DNA of 44,271 bases from an uncultured Collinsella sp. (GCA_900544995.1 UQXC01000012.1:1-44271), one strand, 5' to 3'; counted from the first letter of the stretch, positions 1 through 8,497 are shown. Numbers and translations are program-made. Notes: generated by a model from the letters alone, not told the origin.

Positions 1-813
1 CTCGCGCCCGTCGGTCTCCCCCGCCGGCGCCGTCGCGCCCTCGGGCTCAATCACCACATGCGGAGCCATGGCCCCGGAGGCATCCACCACGCCGCCGGGG
101 CCAAAGGCCCCGCCCGCAGGCGCCACAAGCCGCGCGGACGCAAGCGACCCGCCCAGACAAGCAACGCCCCCGTCGGCACCGGTCGAATCCACCCATGAGG
201 CATCGACGGAAAGCCGACGGCCGACCGCACTATCACCAAGGCCCGCATCCTGCAGATACACGCCGTAGGCGCGCACACCCGCTCCGGACCCGGCGCCCGC
301 TGCAACGACGCGTCCGCCGCCGCGCACAGCCATGTCGCCTGCGATCATGCCGGCGACCGCCTCGTCCGTAATATCGGCCCCGTTCGCACGGGCATCGACG
401 GTGCAGCCGTCCACAACGAGCGCCTGCGACGCGTGGATTCCGCACTGCGAGCCCGTCGCCGTCAGGGCTCCGGTGCCGCGAAGCGTCAGGTTGCCCCACA
501 CCTCCATGCCGCACAGCGTGATGTCCGCATCGGGCGCATGCGACTCCGTCACGGAGTTTTGCCCGGCAAGCGTCAGCACCAGGTCGCCCTCGGCGCCGAT
601 GGCCTCGCCCGCGTAGCCGTTAAGCTCCAGGTGGTCGGCATCGGTCCAGGCCCAGCCGGGGCCCGACACGCCCGGCTCGTAGTACGTCGCGCCCGCGATG
701 ATGAGGCTCTCCGCGCCCGCGGCATAAGAAGGCCCGCCCAGCAAAACGCATAGGCAGGCCATGGCAACAATCGCAATGTAATGACGGCTGGTGTAGGACT
801 TGGCAGCAAACAT
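1..813 (-). CDS. Secreted carbohydrate-binding-type beta-helix protein, N-terminal part
   Basis: The reading frame opens with ATG at 813 and runs uninterrupted to the window edge, giving 271 codons of a larger gene. A ribosome site (GGAG, five bases before ATG) supports the start. Residues 1-33 look like a Sec signal peptide: a basic N-terminus (AAKSYTSRHY), a hydrophobic stretch (IAIVAMACLCVLLGG) and a cleavage-like PSYAAGA. The mature part is rich in Gly, Ala, Val and Asp, with repeating short strands such as GNLTLRGTGALTATG and LVVDGCTVDARANG. This resembles secreted parallel beta-helix or carbohydrate-binding (DUF4353-like) proteins of gut Actinobacteria. The family assignment rests on the repeat style only. 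No catalytic motif is visible in this part, and the C-terminus, where a wall anchor might be, lies outside the window. Confidence 0.75.
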   Translation of the reverse strand, partial: MFAAKSYTSRHYIAIVAMACLCVLLGGPSYAAGAESLIIAGATYYEPGVSGPGWAWTDADHLELNGYAGEAIGAEGDLVLTLAGQNSVTESHAPDADITLCGMEVWGNLTLRGTGALTATGSQCGIHASQALVVDGCTVDARANGADITDEAVAGMIAGDMAVRGGGRVVAAGAGSGAGVRAYGVYLQDAGLGDSAVGRRLSVDASWVDSTGADGGVACLGGSLASARLVAPAGGAFGPGGVVDASGAMAPHVVIEPEGATAPAGETDGRE

Positions 814-1148
814 ACCTGCTCCGATCTTCGCGGGAGCCAATAGAATGTGCACCAGAAAATGCCCTGGTAGCAGCAGTTATTAGTTTAGCGAGATCAAGGC
901 ACAGACAAAAGAATTGCCTGTGAGCAGCACTAGAAATTAGGTGTAAATCGTTTTGCCAGTCGGTGAATGGAGATTATGTCTAACGCAATTTCGTAGGCCA
1001 CTAAGAGCACGCCTTTACTTTCACCTGATTCATGGCAAATTGGATGGATTTGAACAGTCTTTCCAGGCTCCGGTTTAACAAAGTCTGCGAGCATGTCTCT
1101 CCGGCAAGGCCGCTAGCCCCATCATTCGACACTGCACGTGGAAAGCCT
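814..1148. other. Spacer between secreted-protein gene and TIR gene
   Basis: Apart from the 54-residue ORF at 930-1094, this stretch shows no recognisable gene, no strong terminator hairpin and no clear repeat. The 814-930 part must hold the promoter of the secreted-protein gene. I could not pick convincing -35 and -10 boxes. Confidence 0.5.
930..1094 (-). CDS. Small ORF, 54 residues, downstream of the TIR gene
   Basis: A 55-codon frame begins with ATG at 1094, preceded by GGAG four bases upstream, and ends with TAG at 930-932. It starts 54 bases after the stop of the TIR-like gene, on the same strand. The product begins MLADFVKPEPGKTVQIHPIC, and its C-terminal half (KGVLLVAYEIALDIISIHRL) could form an amphipathic helix. 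I do not recognise a family. It could be an accessory gene of the Thoeris-like operon, the remnant of a longer gene, or a chance ORF. The good ribosome site and plausible amino-acid composition favour a real gene, but short length keeps confidence low. Confidence 0.4.
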   Translation of the reverse strand: MLADFVKPEPGKTVQIHPICHESGESKGVLLVAYEIALDIISIHRLAKRFTPNF

Positions 1149-1661
1149 TTACTGGAGTGCGTTTTTGACGGCGTAGTAATCCCATTTTAGCTCGCCGTAT
1201 TCACAGCGTTTCATAGCGATATGTTTTTTCTCGTATCGAACTGACAAAGGACATTTCGACCAGTCGACGCGTACGGAGTTGTACAGCACAACAATGTCGA
1301 TTCCGGCCTGAACGGCTATATCGCATTCGTATTTAATGAAGCTACGATAGTCGACGCTATGCAAACGAGCGCAGCTCGAAGTCCATGAATTATAGCTCCC
1401 ACAGTGCTGACAGCTTCCTTTAGTTACAGTGTCGGTCGAGTCTCCAACGATAAGTACGAATCGCTTAGATCCGTCCAATCTCTTTTTCAAGGAGCTCTTT
1501 ATGCTGCATGGCAGACTGGAGTCGCGAGACTGCTGAAGGTCGTGGGCATCCGAGAATGATAGCTCCCAATAATTACTGTCGTTCCACTTATGCAGCTGGT
1601 CAACCGCATCTCGGTCGCCGTCCCAGTCGGCGGCAATGTAAGTCCTTGTCCTATAAACCAT
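1149..1661 (-). CDS. thsB: TIR-like protein, Thoeris ThsB type
   Basis: Encodes 170 residues resembling the TIR-like (DUF1863) fold found in Thoeris ThsB proteins. These sense phage infection and make an ADP-ribose-derived signal from NAD. Visible features are an N-terminal strand then DWDGDRDAV (12-20), a core strand RFVLIVGDST (67-76), and KYECDIAVQAGIDIVVLY (110-127), where Glu112 is the likely catalytic glutamate. A CxxC/C cluster (84-97) is unusual. I chose ATG at 1661 because GGAG lies six bases upstream; a TTG at 1673 is also in frame. The gene overlaps the end of the macro-domain gene by 11 bases, implying translational coupling. The assignment follows from fold-like motifs plus its partner; the exact signal molecule is inference. 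Confidence 0.72.
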   Translation of the reverse strand: MVYRTRTYIAADWDGDRDAVDQLHKWNDSNYWELSFSDAHDLQQSRDSSLPCSIKSSLKKRLDGSKRFVLIVGDSTDTVTKGSCQHCGSYNSWTSSCARLHSVDYRSFIKYECDIAVQAGIDIVVLYNSVRVDWSKCPLSVRYEKKHIAMKRCEYGELKWDYYAVKNALQ

Positions 1662-2520
1662 CTTTCTCTCCAATCCTATTGTTCCAGGCCTCTGTATAAC
1701 TGTTAACCTCGTATAGCCTCATGCGTTCAGCGGTCTTCTTCGTCAACACGACCACAACGCCTTCCTTGAAATGGTGTTTCGAAGCCCTCAGGGTGCAAAG
1801 CATGCAGCGAAGGAGGTCGTCCTCCGAGGGCTTTCCACTGTCGAATCTGGTTATTCCAGACCCCAACAGCGGAAGAGCGACTCGCCTGCCTGCATACATC
1901 CGATCGAGCTCATCCCACATATTTAGCAAGCATTCCTCATACTGGCCGCGATGAAGACAAGCACGATACATTTCGTCCATATGAGTGAAGGCGAGCAGGG
2001 CGAACCCTTCGTATTCTTTGATGGTGCCGAGGGGATAGCATGTCCGACCATTCCTAGCCTTAAAGGGTTTCAACAAGCTCAGTTGCTCTTCTTCTATCGT
2101 TCGCTTTAGAGCATCCCAGTCAGCATACCGCTCGACAAAAATGCCGTTAAGGGAATTTTTTGAGATTACCTTGTCATCAACCTTAATGTCGAAAAAGTCA
2201 TCGAACGGGATGACCTTAACGCCCTTAATGCCAAAGAGATCATCGACCACAATATCAACGTCCATTCCGTTGATTATCAAATGCACGCCGTTTTTACTGC
2301 GACGGTATGTGACGATCGCCGCAAAGACGGCCAGCACGACAAATAGAATGGCCAACACAAGGAGCCTGAATAGGCAACCAGTATTTTTTGGCAGCAGCTC
2401 AATGAGAGAAATGCCGACAACTCCCATAATCGTCGAAATTGCACCGATGATTGCAATCGACCATTTGGAGGACTTTTTTACAAGCGACCATGTAACTTTT
2501 TGAGTAATTTGTTTTAGCAA
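1651..2520 (-). CDS. thsA: Two-TM macro-domain protein, type II Thoeris ThsA effector
   Basis: Encodes 289 residues. Two hydrophobic helices (about 20-42 and 49-71) are followed by a basic TYRRSKNG turn and a cytoplasmic domain of about 210 residues with macro-domain features, including PLLGSG at 217-222, as expected for a phosphate-binding loop. In type II Thoeris, a TM-macro effector binds the signal made by the TIR partner and disrupts the membrane, stopping phage spread by killing the cell. The overlap with the TIR gene and the gene order fit this. The start is uncertain: TTG at 2520 has GGAAGA five bases upstream, but the frame stays open for about 30 codons further up with protein-like sequence and no normal start codon. 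The decayed insertion element ends 127 bases upstream of this start. Confidence 0.72.
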   Translation of the reverse strand: MLKQITQKVTWSLVKKSSKWSIAIIGAISTIMGVVGISLIELLPKNTGCLFRLLVLAILFVVLAVFAAIVTYRRSKNGVHLIINGMDVDIVVDDLFGIKGVKVIPFDDFFDIKVDDKVISKNSLNGIFVERYADWDALKRTIEEEQLSLLKPFKARNGRTCYPLGTIKEYEGFALLAFTHMDEMYRACLHRGQYEECLLNMWDELDRMYAGRRVALPLLGSGITRFDSGKPSEDDLLRCMLCTLRASKHHFKEGVVVVLTKKTAERMRLYEVNSYTEAWNNRIGEKDGL

Positions 2521-2647
2521 ACGAAATCTTCCATAGACGAATTTAAATGATGAAACAATCTTAGCCTTTTCGCGTTCATACAGCTGACGTATTTTCTTTA
2601 CGTGGCCAGTTCATTTTCGTACCTTAAGAAGTAACAAATTGGTCTTT

Positions 2648-2671
2648 TAACAGTTTAGATAACAGGTGATG
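2648..2671. repeat. Left terminal inverted repeat of the IS1595-like element
   Basis: Reads TAACAGTTTAGATAACAGGT then GATG. It is the reverse complement of 3642-3665 apart from two positions. Confidence 0.85.
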
Positions 2672-2732
2672 AGTCGGGGACCGCAAAGCCCTCGAATGCT
2701 ATGTCCTTCCGAGCCAAACAGAGAATTTGCCC

Positions 2733-2783
2733 GAGCGCCCGCCCGGATCTTTGTTTGGCGACAATCCCTCCGGGCGGGCGTTC
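2733..2783. repeat. Subterminal hairpin in the insertion element
   Basis: GAGCGCCCGCCCGGA (2733-2747) pairs with TCCGGGCGGGCGTTC (2769-2783) with one mismatch across a 21-base loop. It lies between the left end and the transposase start. A hairpin here could block read-in transcription or translation of the transposase, as is known for other insertion sequences. Confidence 0.6.
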
Positions 2784-2804
2784 GGGCGGATGGGACAGAT
2801 CCAT

Positions 2805-3635
2805 ATGGGAAAGGCAAACCCCTTCGGGGTGCTCGTGGCGGGCCTCCCCGCCGACGAGTTCCTGCTGCACTGAGAAGCCGTCGACGAGACGCGCCGCTGC
2901 AGCGGGAGGCTCACCTCCCTCACGAGCGCCATCCTTGAGCACTGCCGAAAGGTGCTCCCTGTCTGGGTCACTTTCATTAGACTTATGCGCTCCATCGTCC
3001 CCGTCGAGTGCGCGGCCGAGCTGTGTGGCGTCAGCCACAAGATGGACTTCGAGTGGCGGCGCCGCGCGCTCGCCACGTTAACCGGCTACCAGGACCGGTT
3101 TGTACTGTGCGACACCTTCTGGATTGACGAGACCCACATCAACGACACAGACCCCTCCAAGGGTTACGAACAGGTGCATAAGCGTGGTCTATCCCGACAA
3201 AAGCCGTGCGTCTGAGTCGCCTTCGATTTCCATAAGAACCCCGTCGCGGTCGTTCTCGGCCACAGGAAGCCCAGCTCGGCGCGCGCAAGGAAGTCCATGG
3301 GCAGTAGAATGTTGCCCGGGCCGCTGCCCATCCACGACCTCGAGCAGGCCCACGGCGCGCTGGTCAGGGAGGGCGGGCTCGAGAGCGAGGCGCACAGGGC
3401 CGATGTGAACGACCCGGTCTACCTGGAGCGGATGGAGATGGTGAACGACCTGTGCTCCTGGCTCAAACGCTATCTTTGGCGCTTCACGGGGATGTTGCCC
3501 AGGAACCTGCAGGTCTACCTCGTCTGGTATGCCTACCTCTTCCAGACCAATCAGTCACGCTATAGATGGGACCCGACTGCAAGGGTGGTGCGCCATATCC
3601 TGATGACCGACGCGACTTACCGCAGCTTGGGGTAG
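2805..3635 (+). pseudogene. IS1595-family transposase, broken by two in-frame TGA codons
   Basis: One 277-codon frame runs from ATG at 2805 to TAG at 3633-3635, interrupted only by TGA at 2871-2873 and 3213-3215. The remaining sequence is transposase-like: VECAAELCGVSHKMDFEWRR (helix-turn-helix-like), DTFWIDETHINDTDP (a DDE-type acidic strand), the RGLSRQK motif, and the C-terminal NDLCSWLKRYLWRFTGM. The second TGA sits where I would expect Cys in a strand like KxCICVAID. The N-terminal zinc-ribbon region looks shortened: only one Cys pair trace remains before the SLTSAILEHCRK segment. No frameshift is needed to read it, so loss of function is probably recent. Complementation in trans by an intact relative remains possible because the ends are well kept. 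Confidence 0.78.
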
Positions 3636-3641
3636 GTACGG

Positions 3642-3665
3642 CATCGCCCGTTATCTAAACTGTTA
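3642..3665. repeat. Right terminal inverted repeat of the IS1595-like element
   Basis: Contains TTATCTAAACTGTTA (3651-3665), the exact reverse complement of the left end, preceded by CATCGCCCG. Confidence 0.85.
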
Positions 3666-3679
3666 GGTTTTTGAATAGA

Positions 3680-3991
3680 TCACTTCTTGACATCGCTTAA
3701 CGGAACATCTCCATGTTCCTCGATGTACCTCTTGCCAGCCGCGATGGCATCTCCTGCCCTCTTTTCGCACTCCTCCTTGGCTTTTCTAAGCTCGGAGCCT
3801 TCTTTCGTCCCGTCGCGAAGTTTCTCGAAGAATCCGGCAAGCGGCATGTCGCCTTCTATTTCGTATTCGACCTTAGATTCGAGTGAGTCGTCCACGAGTT
3901 TCTCCAAAAATTCCTGCGTCAGGTCAGCTACCTTCTTTGGCTCGCCGTCGACCCTCAGCTCGCCTCTCGCATCTACAGAAATTATTGTCAT
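3680..3991 (-). CDS. Small unknown protein encoded behind the PHP-AAA ATPase
   Basis: Encodes 103 residues. The start ATG overlaps the stop of the ATPase gene (positions 3988-3991), a classic ATGA coupling, so the two were one translational unit. The protein is hydrophilic and mostly helical. The first 20 residues (MTIISVDARGELRVDGEPKK) look like short strands, followed by LTQEFLEKLVDD and a charged region with many Glu and Lys. I see no TM helix, signal peptide or metal motif, and do not recognise the family. It is intact even though the upstream ATPase gene is broken. A role as small partner of the ATPase is inferred from coupling alone. Confidence 0.7.
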   Translation of the reverse strand: MTIISVDARGELRVDGEPKKVADLTQEFLEKLVDDSLESKVEYEIEGDMPLAGFFEKLRDGTKEGSELRKAKEECEKRAGDAIAAGKRYIEEHGDVPLSDVKK

Positions 3992-6458
3992 CTGTGGGTC
4001 ATCCCTTCATAAATACCGCTTCTGCGTTTGACCGCGTCTGTTCCGCCATCAATCAAACGCGCAACACCTTCTACAAGATCGCGCTTGCCATGAGCGCCCA
4101 CGAATGACCGATTTTCATAGACCACGTGGTTCGGCTCGTCAACTCGCTTGTCATTCGCCGCCAAGATGATTTCATTCGCATCGGCATTGACAACAAGCAG
4201 AGGTTCGTGCGTTGCCACAAAAATCTGATGCACTTTCCTCAGCTCCCTCAGCTTGTCGCCAAGCGTTCGAAGCAAGAACTCCTTCTCCATGTTCGATTCG
4301 GGCTGATCGTAGAGAAGAATTGTATTACTTCCCTCGTTCTGAATCGTACGGTCCAGGAAATAAGCGACATAAATCTTACTGAGCATCCCAGCAGAAAACT
4401 CCTCGATAGGGCGGTATTTCCCTTTTTCGTCCTTAAGCTCGATTGAGTATGTCGCTGCCTCATCAAGGGGGAATGACATGGAAAGACCGTCTTTTACGCC
4501 CGATTGGAAAAAGACTTCAAGCATGGACCCCACAGACTTTTTTGATGTCAAGTCTATCGGAAACGAAAACGATGACGATTTGGCCTTGGCCTTACCCTTG
4601 CTTGCTCTAGTGCATACGTTATCCTGGAAAAGCCCTTTAATACGAGCCTCGTCACCAATCCCCAAGTCTATTTTTTCAATGCTCAATCGGGCGACCTCGC
4701 TCTTGCTGGTAAGCTTGACAGAGGCTTCGACTTCCGCGCTTGTAAGGACTGGAATTGCCAAGTCAAGCTCAGATCTCTTGGCAGACAGAAGCTCCGTCGC
4801 GAGCTCGGAGAGTTTATCGGTCAGAACCTGCTTCTTCTGATTGAGTTGATGATATTGGCCACTAACCTTCGCGTTATAAGCCTGGACGGCTTCGAAGATG
4901 AGTTTAGATTTATCCTTATTAAACTGTTTGGAAAAACGCTTGGACTCCAGGTCAAGCTTCTTAATTGCAAGCGCAGTCAGAAATTCAGCACGCAATCGGG
5001 CAAGACGCCTCTTAAGCCCCTCGGAAAGACCGTTTTTATCGGCAATTGAGATAAGCCCGTCAAAATGTCTCTTAGCCTCCTCGAATCCATCTGCGCACGC
5101 CGCAATTCTCTCATCGAACTCAATAATAGCGGAGCCGGCATTTGGGTTTTGGATATAGGCTATAGTATCGACACCCTGTACCTAGTTCGCAGCGATGAAG
5201 CGTGCCGCGCTTTTCGCCTGCGCCAAAGCGCCGGATGCGGCAGTTCTAGATTCATCCGCTTTAGCCCTGCCTCTCAGATAACGGTTCATATCTGTCGTAA
5301 AGCGAACAATGAGATCTGTAAACCCCTGCGAATTGATTTCAAGACCCATATCCTTGACGAGCTCGCCCTTTTCACTGCTATAAGCCTTGATAACCTTATT
5401 GTAAAGGTTCTCTCCCTCAATTACTTCGAAGCCGTCCGCAACATCAATTTCCTTACCATCGGGCCCATAAAGGTGCACCTGTGAAAGGTCATAAAGGCCG
5501 TTGTAGTCTCCAATGTTAGAGGCTCCAGCAATAAGATGCTTGCCCTTCAGCTTCATATTTAGAATATCAAGCAGCAGAGTCTTGCCGCTACCCGATGGCC
5601 CAATCACACAATTGAGCCCCTGGGAACAATTAATATCCGACCGTTGCATGCCGTTGCCCTCGTCGATCACTATACGCGCCACATAGGAGACTCTCTTAAC
5701 GATATCCTCCCCGCGTACCATACGACTATCACCAGCAAGCACAGAATAGAAAAGATCATCGAAAGTGGCACCCGCCCACATGTAGGTTGGCGATAAAACG
5801 CTATCAAAATGTTGCCTGTCAACGGACGAAATGTCAGCTGCAGCATCGAACCAAGCACTCGTCTCTTCGGAAAGAAATTCCTTAATTTGTTGCTGAAGAG
5901 AAAGTTTGTGGAATGACCTGTTGTCCTCAACGGCGACAGGGAAATATCTGTTCATGCTTAGCAGCTCTTGCGCCATTTGAGGATTCCCGGCAAGCCCGCG
6001 GTCGTCTTGTTTTAGCCCATGAACGCAAATAACCGCACGCCGATCAGAGAGAACCTCACAGAACTGATCAATCTTAAGCGCGAATCTTCCATTGGCGACG
6101 AAGGCTTCCTTCAAAGCCTTCGTGAAAACCAACAGGTTGGAACAGGGGTCGACCACTACGACAACATGGAGGACGCGCGTTTCATCATCCCAGTTGACGA
6201 GGTTTATCTCGATTCCAGGAAGCAGCTCAATCGAATAAGCGAGGCCATCTTGCGCATAAGCAGATAAGACGCGACATCGAGGTTGTTCGAATTCGTCTGG
6301 GCAAGAAGCTGAAAATCCTCTGCCTTTGCTGACCGTAGTTCCTTAAAACCCTTAATAAGGTCGAATTGGGATTATTCCCCAATCGGACGGTTTATGGTTA
6401 AATCGGCGGATCTACCGCCGAAATGGTTGTGAATTGATAGCTTAGTATATTCCTCCAA
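3988..6458 (-). pseudogene. PHP-AAA ATPase (TrlF-like, SMC/RecF-type ATPase), three lesions
   Basis: Reading down the minus strand, a TTG start at 6458 (AAAGGA seven bases upstream) begins a PHP-like segment with IHNHFGGRSADL. It is interrupted by TAA at 6372-6374, and a frameshift near 6240 moves the frame. From there it runs through LLPGIEINL (PHP-like), GLNCVIGPSGSGKTLLLDIL (Walker A) and a region expected to be coiled coil. An amber TAG at 5182-5184 interrupts it again, and the same frame continues to 3988 with EEFSAGMLSKIY (ABC-like signature) and ILLYDQPESNM (Walker B). An intact product would be about 820 residues. PHP-AAA proteins of this type occur in defence islands; a role in nucleic-acid processing or defence is inference. 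If translation restarts, two shorter proteins could be made (GTG 6156 to 5182; ATG 4995 to 3988), but Walker A and B would be separated. Confidence 0.7.
5182..5184 (-). other. In-frame amber stop inside the ATPase gene
   Basis: TAG follows the codons for ARFIAAN and precedes VQGVDTIAYIQNPN in the same frame, with coding-like sequence on both sides and no base shift. It splits the ATPase between Walker A and Walker B. Confidence 0.85.
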
Positions 6459-7085
6459 TATGTCGTCCTTTCGTCCCAACCTCGCAGCATTAACATTCGA
6501 ATCTGTATCTACTTGTATTGCAATGCTAAATGACTAAGAATCTTGGCCTCACTAGAACAGTAGTCTATCAAGCAAAACCGTAGTTGCATTTTTCGAACAC
6601 CTATCAACTCATACTTTTTTGCAAAATCCCACTTAAACCCAAGCAGTAAAGTCGGCGTTTACCGTATTCCACCCCAATGCCCATGAACAACAAAATAGAT
6701 TAATAACCGAGGCGAAACCCCATACAATCTGAGTAAGCGATAAGCCCAGACTCCAGTATTTTCATCCGATAAACAATACGAACGAGACACAAAAGTCCCT
6801 GCCCCAGCCCGCGAAATGTGTCTACGAGTCGGGCATGACCAGTACGGACATAAATATGACTCGATGTGAAACGGTTTAGCTTCATTGGGTGTTCTACGAT
6901 ACCGATCCACAAGCCGTATTCAATCAGGCCTGCACCGCGATATATTTCGCCTCGCCAGAAGAAATCGAAACACCGATGCTCAGGGTTAGATAGGGACTAG
7001 ACGCAGAGACGGATGGATCGTGGGTTAATAAGCTGAGCAACTCGCTATGTTCTTCAACTGTTAAGAAATTAGGCTTAAACCAATC
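6459..7085. other. AT-rich stretch without a recognisable gene
   Basis: About 630 bases at clearly lower GC than either side. On the minus strand there are open stretches, for example about 6700-6960 (containing IEYGLWIGIVEHPMKLNR and TGHARLVDTFRGLGQG) and about 6490-6655 (GFKWDFAKKYELIGVRKM), but stops separate them, ribosome sites are weak and I recognise no family. It may hold remnants of a polysaccharide gene or the edge of the accessory island. Confidence 0.5.
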
Positions 7086-7117
7086 GAGGTCGTATCGGCG
7101 TTAGCCGATACGACCTC
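7086..7117. terminator. Perfect 14-bp hairpin downstream of ugd
   Basis: GAGGTCGTATCGGC (7086-7099) pairs perfectly with GCCGATACGACCTC (7104-7117) over a GTTA loop. It lies 59 bases beyond the ugd stop, the right place to end the polysaccharide operon. The T-rich side (TTTCTT) follows it on the plus strand, so it may act in both directions. Confidence 0.75.
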
Positions 7118-7175
7118 TTTCTTGAAATTACGACTTGTGGACAAAAGCTGAAGTCGCAGTGGAAACCCCTCTCCC

Positions 7176-8435
7176 CTAGTCCCGCTTAAACAGATCCCTC
7201 GTGTAGACCTTGTCCGCCACGTCCGCGAGTTCGTCGCTCCAGCGGTTGGCGACGATCACGTCGCAGCCGGCCTTGAAGGCCTCCAGGTCGTGGGTCACCT
7301 CGGAGCCGAAGAACTCCGGCGCATCCAGCGTGGGCTCGTAGACCACCACGGGCACGCCCTTGGCCTTCACGCGCTTCATGACGCCCTGGATGGAGCTCGC
7401 GCGGAAGTTGTCGGAGTTGGACTTCATGGTCAGGCGGTAGACGCCCACGACCGGCCTCTCCTTGCCCTCGTACACGCGGTCCCACACCATCTGCAGCACC
7501 TCGTCGGCCACGAAGTCCTTGCGTGTGCGGTTGGCCTCCACTATGGCCTCGATCAGGTTCTGGGGCACGTCCTTGTAGTTGGCCAGCAGCTGCTTGGTGT
7601 CCTTGGGCAGGCAGTAGCCGCCGTAGCCGAAGCTGGGGTTGTTGTAGTGGCTGCCGATGCGCGGCTCCAGGCACACGCCGTCGATGACGTCGCGGGTGTT
7701 GAGGCCGCGGACCTCGCAGTAGGTGTCGAGCTCGTTGAAGTAGGCCACGCGCAGCGCCAGGTACGTGTTGGCGAACAGCTTGACGGCCTCGGCCTCGGTG
7801 GTGCCCAGCACGAGCTCCGGGATACCCACGGTTCCGTCGGCGTTGACGCGGTCGAGCTCGGCGGGGTCGGCGCCCTGCGCGAGCAGGCCGGCGAATTTCT
7901 CTGCAGCCGCGACGGCCTCGGAGTCGTCCTTGGGCGCGCCAACCACGATGCGGCTGGGGTGCAGGTTGTCGTAGAGCGCCTTGCTCTCACGCAGGAACTC
8001 TGGGCTGAAGAAGATCTTGCTGTCGTCCAACCTCTCGCGAAGCCCAGCGGTGTAGCCGACGGGGATCGTCGACTTGATGACGATCCACGCGTCCGGGTTC
8101 ACCGAGCGAACGGCGGCGATGGCGGCCTCGACGGAGCTCGTGTCGAAGAAGTTCCTATCGCTGTCGTAGTTGGTGGGCGTGGCGATGACGGCGTAGTCGG
8201 CGCCCGTGTAGGCCTCGGCGACATCGACGGTAGCATGAAGGTCGAGCTCGCGCTCCCCCGTCTTGTCCTCCGCCAGGAAACGCTCGATCTCGTCGTCCTG
8301 GATGGGCGACACGAAGTTGTTGATCTTCTCGACCTTCTCGGGCACGATGTCCAGCGCGTGCACCTCGTTGTGCTGCGAGAGCAGGACGGCAAGGGACAGG
8401 CCGACGTAGCCGGTACCGGCGACAGCGATTTTCAT
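7176..8435 (-). CDS. ugd: UDP-glucose 6-dehydrogenase
   Basis: Oxidises UDP-glucose twice with NAD to UDP-glucuronate, a donor sugar for the polysaccharide made by this operon. The product has 419 residues. The N-terminal Rossmann motif is VAGTGYVGLS (5-14), KSTIPVGYT (121-129) and SPEFLRESKA (144-153) follow, and the catalytic cysteine is Cys275 in GYGGYCLPKDT. The start is ATG at 8435, giving MKIAVAGTGYVG as usual for the family; an in-frame upstream start would add ten non-conserved residues. It is the last gene of the operon, about 60 bases after the flippase. It resembles the shorter single-subunit Ugd class found in capsule clusters. UDP-ManNAc dehydrogenase is a less likely alternative. 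Confidence 0.92.
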   Translation of the reverse strand: MKIAVAGTGYVGLSLAVLLSQHNEVHALDIVPEKVEKINNFVSPIQDDEIERFLAEDKTGERELDLHATVDVAEAYTGADYAVIATPTNYDSDRNFFDTSSVEAAIAAVRSVNPDAWIVIKSTIPVGYTAGLRERLDDSKIFFSPEFLRESKALYDNLHPSRIVVGAPKDDSEAVAAAEKFAGLLAQGADPAELDRVNADGTVGIPELVLGTTEAEAVKLFANTYLALRVAYFNELDTYCEVRGLNTRDVIDGVCLEPRIGSHYNNPSFGYGGYCLPKDTKQLLANYKDVPQNLIEAIVEANRTRKDFVADEVLQMVWDRVYEGKERPVVGVYRLTMKSNSDNFRASSIQGVMKRVKAKGVPVVVYEPTLDAPEFFGSEVTHDLEAFKAGCDVIVANRWSDELADVADKVYTRDLFKRD

Positions 8436-8497
8436 GGGAATCTTCTTTCTATCTGGGGTTTTCAAGGTGCCATACGTGATGGAACGATCAGAATGAG

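Larger units (their letters stand above)
2648..3665 (+). mobile_element. Decayed IS1595-family insertion sequence, about 1.0 kb
   Basis: A 1018-bp element is bounded by 24-bp inverted ends that match at 22 of 24 positions (2648-2671 and 3642-3665; TAACAGTTTAGATAAC followed by AGGTGATG or GGGCGATG). Inside is one transposase frame with two in-frame TGA codons. The flanks GGTCTTT (2641-2647) and GGTTTTT (3666-3672) could be a degraded target duplication, but IS1595 elements usually duplicate 8 bp, so this is not proven. It separates the Thoeris-like pair from the PHP-AAA operon and may have altered the promoter of the former. Confidence 0.75.

Noticed and set aside
2655..3076. Minus-strand frames of about 125 residues within the insertion element
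   Set aside because: They are shadows of the transposase frame, which has clear family motifs on the plus strand.
2871..3215. In-frame TGA codons as selenocysteine or recoded tryptophan
   Set aside because: Other genes in the window use TGA as stop (for example rsmB-fmt overlap), no selenocysteine element is evident, and transposases are not selenoproteins.
6659..6912. Minus-strand frames of 70-83 residues in the AT-rich stretch
   Set aside because: Two overlapping frames are both open, neither has a good ribosome site and I recognise neither; described only as part of an unassigned stretch.
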